Of a stretch of DNA of 64,000 bases, positions 51,722 to 60,297 are shown piece by piece. Positions within the stretch are counted from its first letter, which is position 1. The number at the start of each line of letters is the position of its first letter. Location of the stretch: positions 18,731 to 82,730 of the forward strand of contig NZ_JAWMWG010000005.1 in NCBI RefSeq assembly GCF_037546065.1, given 5' to 3'. A model generated the notes under the pieces. It was not told where the DNA came from. It ran no database searches and saw nothing but the letters and a program-made list of their open reading frames with translations. The translations under genes and the position numbers were made by a program. This stretch comes from Holzapfeliella saturejae. GTDB taxonomy: Bacteria; Bacillota; Bacilli; Lactobacillales; Lactobacillaceae.

Positions 51722-52357
51722 TTACTCCTCCTGATTATAAATCCATGCTTTAGCTTGTGAATCGGCTGTAAAGTCAACTGCTTTAACAAGTTCAGCAAAT
51801 TTTAGAATTAAGAATCTGATAATAATAAAAAATAGGAAACTAATTATTATCCCTAATACAATCGGATCGAAAATGGCTGATAATAAGCTGTGAATTAAAA
51901 TAGTTACGATTATTGAGATTACTACGATGGCTACCATTCCTCTGCGGCGTCCTCTTGACCAATAACCTAATCGACTATCCATGCTAATTACCAATGACAA
52001 CAGCTGTGCTGTAACTGTTAGCAAATAAAGATACAAATAATCAGCGAAACTGACTAATTTTGATCCCATAACAAAGAATTGGCATTTAAAAATGAGTGTA
52101 TACACTATAATTAAACATAGGAAAGTCATAGACGTTAACAATACTGACTTCACCGAAATCTTTACCAGTTGTCGACGTGACACATTACAGCTTACGGCAA
52201 AATCAAGTAGTGGGTAGCTAATAAATATAATTACTGCAAACAAACTCGCTATATCAATATTACTCTGTTGTAGTAATAACTCGATAGCTGTTAATCCTGT
52301 TATTCCTCCAAACAAAGACACAGCTGGTAGTTGACTAATCGTTAAAATTTTTTTCAT
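51722..52357 (-). CDS. Array permease 8
   Basis: The 211-residue protein has six hydrophobic segments. Its motif is YPLLDFAVSCNVSRRQLVKI. The loop after segment 4 is strongly basic (RLGYWSRGRRRGM). The C-terminus, KFAELVKAVDFTADSQAK, corresponds to the LVKxVDIT end of permeases 12 and 13. It stops four bases before permease 9 starts. Confidence 0.7.
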   Translation of the reverse strand: MKKILTISQLPAVSLFGGITGLTAIELLLQQSNIDIASLFAVIIFISYPLLDFAVSCNVSRRQLVKISVKSVLLTSMTFLCLIIVYTLIFKCQFFVMGSKLVSFADYLYLYLLTVTAQLLSLVISMDSRLGYWSRGRRRGMVAIVVISIIVTILIHSLLSAIFDPIVLGIIISFLFFIIIRFLILKFAELVKAVDFTADSQAKAWIYNQEE

Positions 52358-52377
52358 TATTAATCACCTCTTTTTCT

Positions 52378-52971
52378 TTAAGACTTCAAATCGACTTGAC
52401 GACTATAGTTATTAATCATACTGATTAATAACATAATTAAACCAGTAACGATGACATCAGCGACAACTAACCCTGCTGATTTGACAATCTCTGGTAACAA
52501 CATTGGATGAACAATGATTGTTGCTATCACTGTGAGAAAAATCATACCTGACCTGGCTTGATATAACATAATGAGTAAGGCGATAACCAGAGTCAACGCT
52601 ATAGTTAATAAGAAAATAAATAGATAGCTGCTCCAACTATTTAAAAGTATATATTGTTGTAAAAATAATAATTTATAAGGGGTAATAGTCGAAACGATTA
52701 AACTGATAATCGTGTTTATTACCCCTAAACCAATAGCGTATCCAAGATACAATTTCGGATAGTCTTGGCGTTTAGTATTGACATTAACTAAAAATCCGAA
52801 CTGGCGTGCCAAGATAAAAATAGTCGCAAAGAATCCCAATTCTAGATAAATTGTCTCAGATTTACTCTGGTTTAGAACCCTAATAACAATTTCAAGCAAA
52901 ACGGCACCCACATAGGCTGGTACCAGTTGCAAAAAGAACATACGATTGAAAGTAGCTGTTAATTTTTTCAT
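52378..52971 (-). CDS. Array permease 7 (most divergent motif)
   Basis: The protein has 197 residues from ATG 52971, which has GGAGG just upstream. An ATG four codons earlier would contain that site. There are six hydrophobic segments. The motif position holds FGFLVNVNTKRQDYPKLYL: N-x-T-K-R is kept but the preceding Asp is not. Size, topology and place in the operon match the family. Confidence 0.65.
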   Translation of the reverse strand: MKKLTATFNRMFFLQLVPAYVGAVLLEIVIRVLNQSKSETIYLELGFFATIFILARQFGFLVNVNTKRQDYPKLYLGYAIGLGVINTIISLIVSTITPYKLLFLQQYILLNSWSSYLFIFLLTIALTLVIALLIMLYQARSGMIFLTVIATIIVHPMLLPEIVKSAGLVVADVIVTGLIMLLISMINNYSRQVDLKS

Positions 52972-52997
52972 TAACTCCTCCATTTTTTATTTTGTAA

Positions 52998-53657
52998 TCA
53001 ATATTGCAAGCGATTGCATAAATCAGAACGATAAATTATTTTTTTGAATCCTAGATAAGCGAGTGTGTTGACAATTATAGTGGGTATTAAAATCATAAGT
53101 ATCGATAATATCAAGGGTTGGTTTAATACAAAATATTGATAGAACAACATCAAAACAATTGAATAAACCCATATGATTGTGATCATACTGAGTAACTTTA
53201 TCCACGCCATTAACACGCTGCTTGATAATTTTGATAGTAAAAAAGTGATGGTACTTATCAAGGATACCGATAACATAATAATGAATAAGTTAAAGTAGTC
53301 TAGTAAACTTGAAACTTCATATTGAAATAAAAGTAGTTGTCTGCCAATTAGTTGAGAAAATATAATGGTTAACGTAAATGCCAAAATACTTGTCACAATA
53401 GCAGTAATTGTTTGCACTTTAATGATTTTTCTTCTGGAATAATTAAACATAATCGCTAAATCTATATTTGTGAGAGTAAACCCACTAATCAAATAGAATA
53501 TACCTGATGCCATTTCAATAGTTTTGGGACCATTTTCATTTAACAAAAAAGACATAAATGGTCCAAGAAATAAAGCCATAACAGCTATAGTTACAATCAA
53601 AAGTTGCCTTGAACTATATAATAAATAGTTTTTAATGGTTTCCATACTGTTTCTCAT
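52998..53657 (-). CDS. Array permease 6
   Basis: The 219-residue protein has six hydrophobic segments. Its motif is TNIDLAIMFNYSRRKIIKVQ. The start at 53657 overlaps the end of permease 5 by 26 bases, and an internal ATG at 53645 is an alternative start. In either case translation would be coupled. The tail is KKIIYRSDLCNRLQY. Confidence 0.68.
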   Translation of the reverse strand: MRNSMETIKNYLLYSSRQLLIVTIAVMALFLGPFMSFLLNENGPKTIEMASGIFYLISGFTLTNIDLAIMFNYSRRKIIKVQTITAIVTSILAFTLTIIFSQLIGRQLLLFQYEVSSLLDYFNLFIIMLSVSLISTITFLLSKLSSSVLMAWIKLLSMITIIWVYSIVLMLFYQYFVLNQPLILSILMILIPTIIVNTLAYLGFKKIIYRSDLCNRLQY

Positions 53658-54237
53658 CCTTAAATATTGTGTCGTAATTTTTGGTTTGTCTAGCGTAGTA
53701 AATGAAGACTAATAGTTGTGTACAATACCAAGCTGTAAATAATGCTGCAATTATAAATTCGCTTTTTACTCCAAAGATTGAAACTAATAGTGTGATGAAT
53801 AAACCATATGAAAAAGCTAAAATAATCGTCAAGATCATTGCTTCCGGACAAAGACCACTTAAAGCTAATATGGCTGTTACAGTAATTGCAATAGCTAAGG
53901 CTAAAATAGTCAAACCACTCAGCTGTAATGATAAATGTAGCTGAAATAGTCTGATTGAAACCGGGAAAATTAAACTATATAACTTAATCAACGCAGTCAT
54001 AATAACAGCAAATATAATAGGATAACTCATCACAAAAAGAACATGGGACTTTCTTGACTGATTATAATTCATTGTAGCTAGGGAAGAATTAATAACTGTT
54101 TGAGAAAATGTAAAACTTAAAAATAGCATAAATCCTATATTTAAATTGCTAGACAATCCTACAAAAAGCACGACGAAAATGGCTAATAATGTTATATTTC
54201 TGCTATACCAAAAACTATTTTTTAAAGAATTTAGCAC
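53632..54237 (-). CDS. Array permease 5
   Basis: The 201-residue protein has six hydrophobic segments. Its motif is SSLATMNYNQSRKSHVLFVM. The tail is polar and charged (YARQTKNYDTIFKDEKQYGN). Its motif is closest to those of permeases 4 and 3 (N-x-S-R-K), so this middle stretch of the array may have arisen by its own duplications. Confidence 0.7.
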   Translation of the reverse strand: MLNSLKNSFWYSRNITLLAIFVVLFVGLSSNLNIGFMLFLSFTFSQTVINSSLATMNYNQSRKSHVLFVMSYPIIFAVIMTALIKLYSLIFPVSIRLFQLHLSLQLSGLTILALAIAITVTAILALSGLCPEAMILTIILAFSYGLFITLLVSIFGVKSEFIIAALFTAWYCTQLLVFIYYARQTKNYDTIFKDEKQYGNH

Positions 54238-54250
54238 GTCTAATTCCTCC

Positions 54251-54874
54251 TTACTGATATGAATGCCACTTACTGTCGGGATCTTTGTACAAGTTCGCTA
54301 GTTTTAAATAATAATTGAAAATTCTAATTTGAATGATATAAAAAATTAGAAGAATAGCATCATTGATAACTTGCTTTACGAACCCTCCATAAGGAGTAAT
54401 TTCACTATTATTTGCCACTAAAGGTAAAATTAAGAGAAAGACAGTTAAAACAATTTGTGCCATAATTCGCTGATCATAACGCTGTAATGCCAGACTAAAA
54501 CTGATGACGATAATTGTGGCAACTGTTAATCCCCAAAATATTAATAAAGGTAATTGGTTATCAATTTTTAAATTAAATAGAAAAATTCTGTTTGGGTTAT
54601 ATAAATTAATCACAGCAACGACCATTATACTGACTATTGCCATTAATACTGATTCAAAAATCACTAATTTTAAAAAGGTTTTCCTGCTTTGGTTAAATCC
54701 CAATGAATAGGGGGATTGTCGATTTAAATATAAGGAAGCTACCATAAGTAATCCTATTACCCATTCTGTACTCCTATTAATATTAAAAAATGAAGCTACA
54801 ATTAACACAATCATTGCAACAATAAAATACTCACTGTAGTAAATCATCTGATTTTTTTTCATCATGACCGCCAA
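54251..54874 (-). CDS. Array permease 4
   Basis: The 207-residue protein has six hydrophobic segments. Its motif is SPYSLGFNQSRKTFLKLVIF. The start region overlaps the end of permease 3 by 13 bases, and several Met codons (MAVMMKKN) leave the exact start open. The loop after segment 4 (LQRYDQRIMAQ) is charged. Confidence 0.7.
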   Translation of the reverse strand: MAVMMKKNQMIYYSEYFIVAMIVLIVASFFNINRSTEWVIGLLMVASLYLNRQSPYSLGFNQSRKTFLKLVIFESVLMAIVSIMVVAVINLYNPNRIFLFNLKIDNQLPLLIFWGLTVATIIVISFSLALQRYDQRIMAQIVLTVFLLILPLVANNSEITPYGGFVKQVINDAILLIFYIIQIRIFNYYLKLANLYKDPDSKWHSYQ

Positions 54875-55470
54875 CTTTTCTTTTTTGAAATATCAATTCT
54901 CAGAATAAAATATCTAAATATTCCAGCTAATAAAACAAACCATAATACTAACAGTAATAATAGCCCCTCTTCAGGAAATGTTTGATTTGTTATTCCAAAA
55001 ACTAAGCCTACCACTACAAAAATGAGTTCAAAAAATATAAGTAGTCCGGCAATGATATAACTTAAATAAGATTTTTGATTATTAGTATAATAGAAAATAA
55101 GCATATGTAAGACTAACAAAGCGATAATAAATCCAAAAATCGATAACGATAATAATTGATTCGTCACACGAAATCCATAAATATTAATTGAAATCGAGGT
55201 AAAGTGGTTTAAGCAAAAGACAAGTGCAACATTAAATACTGTCATTAACAAAGTACTTAACAACATCGTATTAAAACAAGTTTTTCGACTGATATTATAA
55301 TTTAACGAAAAGAAGTTAATGCCATAGTAAAAATTCATGATGTATACCAGAAATATCCATAGAAATGATGTTGCTGATATCGAATAGTTACTGTATGCAA
55401 ATAGCCAAATAAATGTTCCGATTATAAAAGGACGATTATAAGCATACAGCTGATTTAGACTTATTTTCAT
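54862..55470 (-). CDS. Array permease 3
   Basis: The 202-residue protein has six hydrophobic segments. Its motif is GINFFSLNYNISRKTCFNTM. It overlaps permease 2 by four bases (ATGA), a classic coupled junction. The end is FILRIDISKKKSWRS. Confidence 0.7.
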   Translation of the reverse strand: MKISLNQLYAYNRPFIIGTFIWLFAYSNYSISATSFLWIFLVYIMNFYYGINFFSLNYNISRKTCFNTMLLSTLLMTVFNVALVFCLNHFTSISINIYGFRVTNQLLSLSIFGFIIALLVLHMLIFYYTNNQKSYLSYIIAGLLIFFELIFVVVGLVFGITNQTFPEEGLLLLLVLWFVLLAGIFRYFILRIDISKKKSWRS

Positions 55471-56096
55471 ACTAGATAGCTCCTTTCACAGCTTTTTGAA
55501 ATTATTTGAGAACCAAAAAGTGTTGTTTTTAGATAATAGTTTAATTCAAGTAACTCAATTGAAATGACTGCCAGTTGATACACCCCAAAAACAATCAACT
55601 GTACACTCCCTGCTAAATGAAATAGGAAGAGATAAGGAACTAATAACTCAGAAATTATAAACAAGAATGGCACTATGATTAATGTGAAGCTACGACGCTG
55701 AATAAGTAGCCAGATTAATGAGGCAAAATTAAAAGCACTCAGACTTAATAAGAACAATCCCCAATATGATGTGCTGAACACTGACAAGTGATAAAAACCA
55801 AATAATGTGACGTTCGATGTGAGACATAACTTAAAGACATATCCCAACAACGTCAATAATCCTCCAGATATGATCGTTGTTAACATCAACCCCTTGATGT
55901 AACTTTTTTTATTTAAATTTGTGATAATACTTTCTAATTCTAATCCCATTAATCCAGCCAAAATAACAAAACTAATTGATAAGTCGACCGAGCTAGAATT
56001 TGCGAAACTATACCAACCTAGCTCCACCAAAAAACTAATCATAAACCCCAAAACTGATTTTTTTAGTGATTTTTGTTTAAAAATAGTCGCTATCAT
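55467..56096 (-). CDS. Array permease 2
   Basis: The 209-residue protein has six hydrophobic segments. The motif position reads LELESIITNLNKKSYIKGLM: N-x-N-K-K, so Ser/Thr is replaced by Asn. The basic loop LIQRRSFT follows segment 4. Its gap to permease 1 is 20 bases. Like the others it has no nucleotide-binding motif. Confidence 0.67.
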   Translation of the reverse strand: MIATIFKQKSLKKSVLGFMISFLVELGWYSFANSSSVDLSISFVILAGLMGLELESIITNLNKKSYIKGLMLTTIISGGLLTLLGYVFKLCLTSNVTLFGFYHLSVFSTSYWGLFLLSLSAFNFASLIWLLIQRRSFTLIIVPFLFIISELLVPYLFLFHLAGSVQLIVFGVYQLAVISIELLELNYYLKTTLFGSQIISKSCERSYLV

Positions 56097-56116
56097 TTAT
56101 AAATTCCCCTTTTATA

Positions 56117-56734
56117 TTACTTTTGTAGCTTTGTGTAAACTGATACATGTTGCATTAAATAAAGATAAAGTCCCAGCAAAACTACAGTTGCTGCACTTAA
56201 CCCCAATGCCATTAAACTTTGCATGGCTAATGATAAGGTAGCATCTCCTAATTGCCACCATGCCATAAAACCACCAATAGTACTTCCACCAAATAAAACA
56301 CCTGCTATCAAAATCAACTTAATATTAGTGTCTTGTATTAAACTAATAATCAAAATCAAAACATAACTCGTTAATTTACTAAAAGTTAAGAAAATAAAGA
56401 AACTCGCCATATATAATAAATTCAATTTAAATGGTGATCCAAATAAAAATAAAGTGAGTGGTAAACACGCTGTCAAAATCAAATGAATTATCGAGACTTG
56501 CTTTAGTTGATTTTTGGCTATTTGATGCCTTGTCATTTGATTGCTAATGCCAAAATTCATCATTACTGGTAATTCCATCATAAAGAAAAACAAAAAATAA
56601 CAATAAGTAATTGGATTGTTGAGTATGAACCCCTTAAAAGGCATGTTTAATAATATGATGACTAATAAAATGGCACCATAAAGGAAAAAATACAACGAGG
56701 AGCGATAATATTTTTGATAAGCTTTATTTTTCAT
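56117..56734 (-). CDS. Array permease 1 (adjacent to the ATPase)
   Basis: The 205-residue protein has six hydrophobic segments. It begins NKAYQKYYRSSLYFF behind GAGGAGG. The motif position, MELPVMMNFGISNQMTRHQI, is extended compared with the other members. As the first permease after the ATPase gene (22-base gap) it may be the founding partner of the ATPase. Confidence 0.68.
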   Translation of the reverse strand: MKNKAYQKYYRSSLYFFLYGAILLVIILLNMPFKGFILNNPITYCYFLFFFMMELPVMMNFGISNQMTRHQIAKNQLKQVSIIHLILTACLPLTLFLFGSPFKLNLLYMASFFIFLTFSKLTSYVLILIISLIQDTNIKLILIAGVLFGGSTIGGFMAWWQLGDATLSLAMQSLMALGLSAATVVLLGLYLYLMQHVSVYTKLQK

Positions 56735-56756
56735 ATAACTGACCTCCTCTTGTTGT

Positions 56757-57629
56757 TTAGTTCAACTTGTCGGTATCTCTTGTTGTTAATTGAACGAAGT
56801 AATTTTGCAGAGTCATACCACTAACAGTTAAGTTGGCAGGTACTGGCTTAGGTAAATCACCGATAGTATAGATGTCAGCAGATCCCCCCAAGTAATCTGC
56901 ACCAATTACATTCAAGTTAGCCGTGTAAATTGTAGCGTCTTCTTGTGGTCCTGAGACCACTTTTCCTTTCATCTGCAACTCGTCTATATCAATTTGAGAA
57001 ATAATCTCGCCATTATTAATGACAATCGCTGTTTCAATTAGTGAAGCAATTTCGTCAATGATATGCGTTGAAATCACAAATGTTCGCGGTCTTTTTTCAT
57101 AAGCTTCAATGATGAAACTGTAGAATAATTTACGATTTGCGGCATCCATTCCTAAAACCGGTTCATCTAAAAAGACATAATCAGAAGGTGTACATAATGC
57201 AATGATGATTTTAGCAATAGTACGATAACCAGTAGATAAGCTCTGCAAACGTTTTTTGGTGTTTAAGTTAAAGTGATCAGTCATACGTTGAGCTAAATCC
57301 CAATCAAAGTCGCCAAAGAAACGCTCAGTCCATTTAAAAATGGTTTTAACTCGCATATTGTTAGGGTAAAGGTTAACCTCACTCATTAAGAATAATCGAC
57401 TCAATTGCTTATCATTTTCAAGCAGCGGTTCATCATCTAAAGTCACTTTAGTTTCTGAATTATCATTTGGAATAATACGGTTGTTTAAAATACTCATCAA
57501 CGTACTCTTACCTGCTCCATTACGTCCTAATAGACCGTAAATAGTCTGCGGTTCAAATGTTAAACTCACATTTTTTAATGATTCTGTTGTACCAAAACTC
57601 TTGCTCAAGTGTTTTATTTTTAAACTCAT
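56757..57629 (-). CDS. ABC transporter ATPase heading the thirteen-permease operon
   Basis: The 290-residue protein has Walker A GRNGAGKST, an unusual signature LSTGYRTIAKI in place of LSGGQ, Walker B YVFLDEPVLGMD and the switch His in VISTHIIDE. A C-terminal extension of about 70 residues follows the core. This type of ATPase with LSTGY is common next to YtrA-like GntR genes, whose transporters respond to cell-envelope stress. It is the only ATPase in the operon. The gntR gene ends three bases before it. Confidence 0.9.
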   Translation of the reverse strand: MSLKIKHLSKSFGTTESLKNVSLTFEPQTIYGLLGRNGAGKSTLMSILNNRIIPNDNSETKVTLDDEPLLENDKQLSRLFLMSEVNLYPNNMRVKTIFKWTERFFGDFDWDLAQRMTDHFNLNTKKRLQSLSTGYRTIAKIIIALCTPSDYVFLDEPVLGMDAANRKLFYSFIIEAYEKRPRTFVISTHIIDEIASLIETAIVINNGEIISQIDIDELQMKGKVVSGPQEDATIYTANLNVIGADYLGGSADIYTIGDLPKPVPANLTVSGMTLQNYFVQLTTRDTDKLN

Positions 57630-57632
57630 AAC

Positions 57633-57998
57633 TTATTCGTATCCTTTCTCAATCATTTCAATTAATTTATCTGATGTAATTCCCAAATTCTTTGCTTCTT
57701 CAATTAACTGGCTAACATGATTATTCAAAAAAGCTTTACTGTACTCTTCTCTGAGACGCTCTCGTGCTCCTGATGAAACAAACATACCAATTCCCCTTTT
57801 CTTTTCAATCAATTGTTTTGATACGAGCAGATTGACTCCTTTCAAGACGGTAGCTGGATTTAATTGGTAGCGTTTTGAAATTTCAGTTGTAGAAGGAACT
57901 TGATCACCTTCTGCAAACGAACCATTCAAAATAGCTGTTTCAATCTGTTCTGCGACCTGTTTAAAAAGAGGTTGTGAATCTGTGAAACTAAACTCCAT
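57633..57998 (-). CDS. GntR family regulator, YtrA type
   Basis: The protein has 121 residues from ATG 57998, behind AGAGGTGA. The GntR winged helix is residues about 10-75 (QPLFKQVAEQIETAILNGSF, then EGDQVPSTTEISKRYQLNPATVLKG, given in part). The short C-terminal tail, without a large effector domain, is that of the YtrA subfamily, which represses linked ABC transporters and is induced by wall-active antibiotics in Bacillus. It is the first gene of the operon and is preceded by a palindrome overlapping the -10 box. Confidence 0.9.
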   Translation of the reverse strand: MEFSFTDSQPLFKQVAEQIETAILNGSFAEGDQVPSTTEISKRYQLNPATVLKGVNLLVSKQLIEKKRGIGMFVSSGARERLREEYSKAFLNNHVSQLIEEAKNLGITSDKLIEMIEKGYE

Positions 57999-58018
57999 TA
58001 AGGTCACCTCTACTTCTT

Positions 58019-58069
58019 TGGTTAATTACTCATGTAACTAACCATAAAACCTAACGACTAAAATGTCAA
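58019..58069 (-). promoter_or_regulatory. Promoter and GntR operator of the array operon
   Basis: On the minus strand, TTGACA (58069-58064), a 17-bp spacer and TATGGT (58046-58041) form a near-consensus promoter. The inverted repeat TGGTTAGTTAC-ATGA-GTAATTAACCA (58044-58019, one mismatch in the 11-bp arms) starts inside the -10 box, the expected place for a repressor site. No other promoter is obvious in the next 9.5 kb. Confidence 0.8.
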
Positions 58070-58086
58070 CTTAAATAAACAATATA

Positions 58087-58117
58087 AAAAACCACTATTC
58101 AAAAAGAATAGTGGTTA
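58087..58117 (-). terminator. Terminator after the S66 peptidase gene
   Basis: AACCACTATTC-TTTTT-GAATAGTGGTT with six T on the minus-strand 3' side. Confidence 0.85.
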
Positions 58118-58136
58118 TAAATTTATAAAATCATAA
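58115..58136. repeat. A+T palindrome plus shared 13-mer
   Basis: TTATAAATTTATAA (58115-58128) is a perfect palindrome and overlaps TATAAAATCATAA (58124-58136), the 13-mer also present at 15051 and 36033. It lies at the stop codon of the peptidase gene. Confidence 0.5.
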
Positions 58137-59096
58137 AGTTGTAATAGATTTTGTTTTAGTCTCAATCTCGACTAAACCGCCTAAGGGCAAGGTTAAAATA
58201 GGTTGGGCGTGACCAAAGTTAACATCGTAAATAACTGGTAGTTGTTTAAAAATAGGGAACTTATCTAAAATATAATGTAACAATTCTTTAGTCATTTTAT
58301 TTTCTTTTGGAAAACGCCCCAGCAACAAAGCTTTAGGTTTTTGACTAATTTGAAGTAACTGAGCTAGGTACCTTGATAATTCAATACCATGCATTTCTTC
58401 GGAAAATTCAAAGAACCAAACCTTATCGTCCAGCTCAGGCTGATAAGGTGTACCAGCTAGTAAATTAAAGGTATCTAAATTACCACCCACGGTTTGACCT
58501 TTAATGTGTCCTTCAGAATAAACTTGCCATTGATTATCATGGTAGTTTCTAGAAGCTGTAGGATCATACCATGCATCACTCGACCATGTTTTTGAAGCTA
58601 CTAATTTTGTTGCTTCTGAACCAAACAAGACCTTTTTGAAACAATCATCTTGATATTGTCCTTGTTCATCTGACATTTTTAATGTGACATAAGCAGGACC
58701 ATAATAAGTGACTAATCCCGTTTTAGCTGTAATTGCATTGGCTAAAGCGGTAAAGTCTGAAAAACCACAGATGATTTTAGGATTGTTACGAATTAGTTCA
58801 TAATCTAGATATGGCAGTAATTCATTAGAAGTAAATCCACCGATTAATGACAAAATTGCTTTAATATTGGGATCAGCAAATGCTTCATGAATATCATCAA
58901 CACGATCTTGAATAGGAAGCGAATCTTGAATATCTGAAGTTTCAATATGCCGACCAAAAGTGACTTTCAAACCCCATGATTCTAGTTTTTCTTTAGACTT
59001 TAAATTAGCTTCAAATCCGCCGACTCTCGCCCAGGAACTGCTAGGTGTAATAATCCGAATTTCATCTCCTGGCGATAATTTTTGAGGTGTAATCAT
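58131..59096 (-). CDS. S66 family serine peptidase (LD-carboxypeptidase/MccF-like)
   Basis: The 321-residue protein has the Ser nucleophile in the CGFSDFTALANAI segment. The second-domain blocks GGNLDTFNLLAGTPY and YDVNFGHAQPILTLPLG hold the Glu/His of the S66 catalytic triad. Members are either LD-carboxypeptidases that trim peptidoglycan tetrapeptides or MccF-type hydrolases that inactivate microcin C-like inhibitors. An insert with WSSDAWYDP in the middle is more like MccF. No signal peptide. Confidence 0.88.
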   Translation of the reverse strand: MITPQKLSPGDEIRIITPSSSWARVGGFEANLKSKEKLESWGLKVTFGRHIETSDIQDSLPIQDRVDDIHEAFADPNIKAILSLIGGFTSNELLPYLDYELIRNNPKIICGFSDFTALANAITAKTGLVTYYGPAYVTLKMSDEQGQYQDDCFKKVLFGSEATKLVASKTWSSDAWYDPTASRNYHDNQWQVYSEGHIKGQTVGGNLDTFNLLAGTPYQPELDDKVWFFEFSEEMHGIELSRYLAQLLQISQKPKALLLGRFPKENKMTKELLHYILDKFPIFKQLPVIYDVNFGHAQPILTLPLGGLVEIETKTKSITTL

Positions 59097-59124
59097 TTGT
59101 CCAGCTACTTTCTATTGTAATTGA

Positions 59125-60156
59125 TTAGTCAACGGGTACAATCCAACCTTCAGGAGCTTCAACCGTTCCAAATTGGATACCTTTTAGAGTATCAAATAAT
59201 TGAGTAGTTAGAGGCCCTACTTCTGTTTCACTGTAAAAAACATGCTTTTTATCATGGTGAGTTAAAGAACCAATTGGTGAAATAACAGCAGCAGTTCCAC
59301 AAGCTCCAGCTTCTTTAAATTGGTCAAGGTCATCAACAGGAATATCGCACTCTGAAACTTTTAATCCTAAACGATGTTCTGCTAACCAAAGTAATGAATA
59401 CTTGGTGATACTTGGCAAAATAGAAGGAGATAATGGCGTTTTGAACTCATTATCTTTGGTAATACCAAAGAAATTAGCAGCCCCTACTTCTTCAATATTT
59501 TGATGAGTTAATGGGTCAAGGTAAACAACATCAGAATAGCCGTCTTTTTTAGCTTGTTCACCTGGTAGTAAACTGGCCGCGTAGTTACCCCCAACTTTGC
59601 TTTTACCGGTTCCTTGATGTGCAGCACGATCATAATCAGAGGTCACAAAACTAGTTGGTGTCATACCGCCTTTGAAGTAATCTCCTACAGGAGAAGCAAA
59701 GATAGTAAAAATGTATTCTTTAGCTGGATGAACCCCTAACTGTCCGCCGACTCCCATCATAATTGGTCTTAAATAAAGTGTTCCACCTGATTCATGTGGT
59801 GGTACAAAGTCTAAGTTTGCTTTAACAACTTCTTTAGCTGCCTCAATAAAATCTTCCTCAGGAAATTCTGGCATCAATAAACGGTTACAAGATGCGATGA
59901 GTCTTTTAGCATTTTGATCTGGTCGAAATAACTGCACTTTGCCTTCTGGTGTACGGTAAGCTTTTAAGCCTTCAAATGCTGACTGACCGTAGTGTAAGGC
60001 AGTTGACCCTTCGCTTACATGTAAGTCACTGTCGTCACTTAATTCCCCTTTTTCCCATTGGCCGTTACGATATCTGGCAATATAGCGATAAGGTAAGTCC
60101 ATATAGTCGAATCCTAAATTATTAAAATCAATATCCTTTGCGTTTACTCTTGTCAT
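59125..60156 (-). CDS. ilvE: Branched-chain amino acid aminotransferase
   Basis: The 343-residue protein is of PLP fold type IV. STALHYGQSAFEGLKAYRT at the N-terminal domain, KVGGNYAASLLPG with the PLP Lys and EVGAANFFGITKD are typical. It interconverts Leu/Ile/Val with their 2-oxo acids. It is a single gene with AGGGAG before ATG 60156. With budA next to it, the region touches acetolactate and branched-chain metabolism, but no ilv synthesis genes are in the window. Confidence 0.94.
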   Translation of the reverse strand: MTRVNAKDIDFNNLGFDYMDLPYRYIARYRNGQWEKGELSDDSDLHVSEGSTALHYGQSAFEGLKAYRTPEGKVQLFRPDQNAKRLIASCNRLLMPEFPEEDFIEAAKEVVKANLDFVPPHESGGTLYLRPIMMGVGGQLGVHPAKEYIFTIFASPVGDYFKGGMTPTSFVTSDYDRAAHQGTGKSKVGGNYAASLLPGEQAKKDGYSDVVYLDPLTHQNIEEVGAANFFGITKDNEFKTPLSPSILPSITKYSLLWLAEHRLGLKVSECDIPVDDLDQFKEAGACGTAAVISPIGSLTHHDKKHVFYSETEVGPLTTQLFDTLKGIQFGTVEAPEGWIVPVD

Positions 60157-60253
60157 ACTAATATCTCCCTCTTTTGTTTTCTTTTTAATATTTTTATCAT
60201 TTTAAGAGGAGTATGTCAATGATATAGGTTGTTTTTTATTAAAAAAAAATTAA

Positions 60254-60297
60254 ATAAAAAAGTAACTTATCAAATAAGATAAGTTACTTTCTTTTTT
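60254..60297 (-). terminator. Terminator after budA
   Basis: AAAGTAACTTATC-AAATAA-GATAAGTTACTTT, with T-runs on both strands. Confidence 0.88.
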
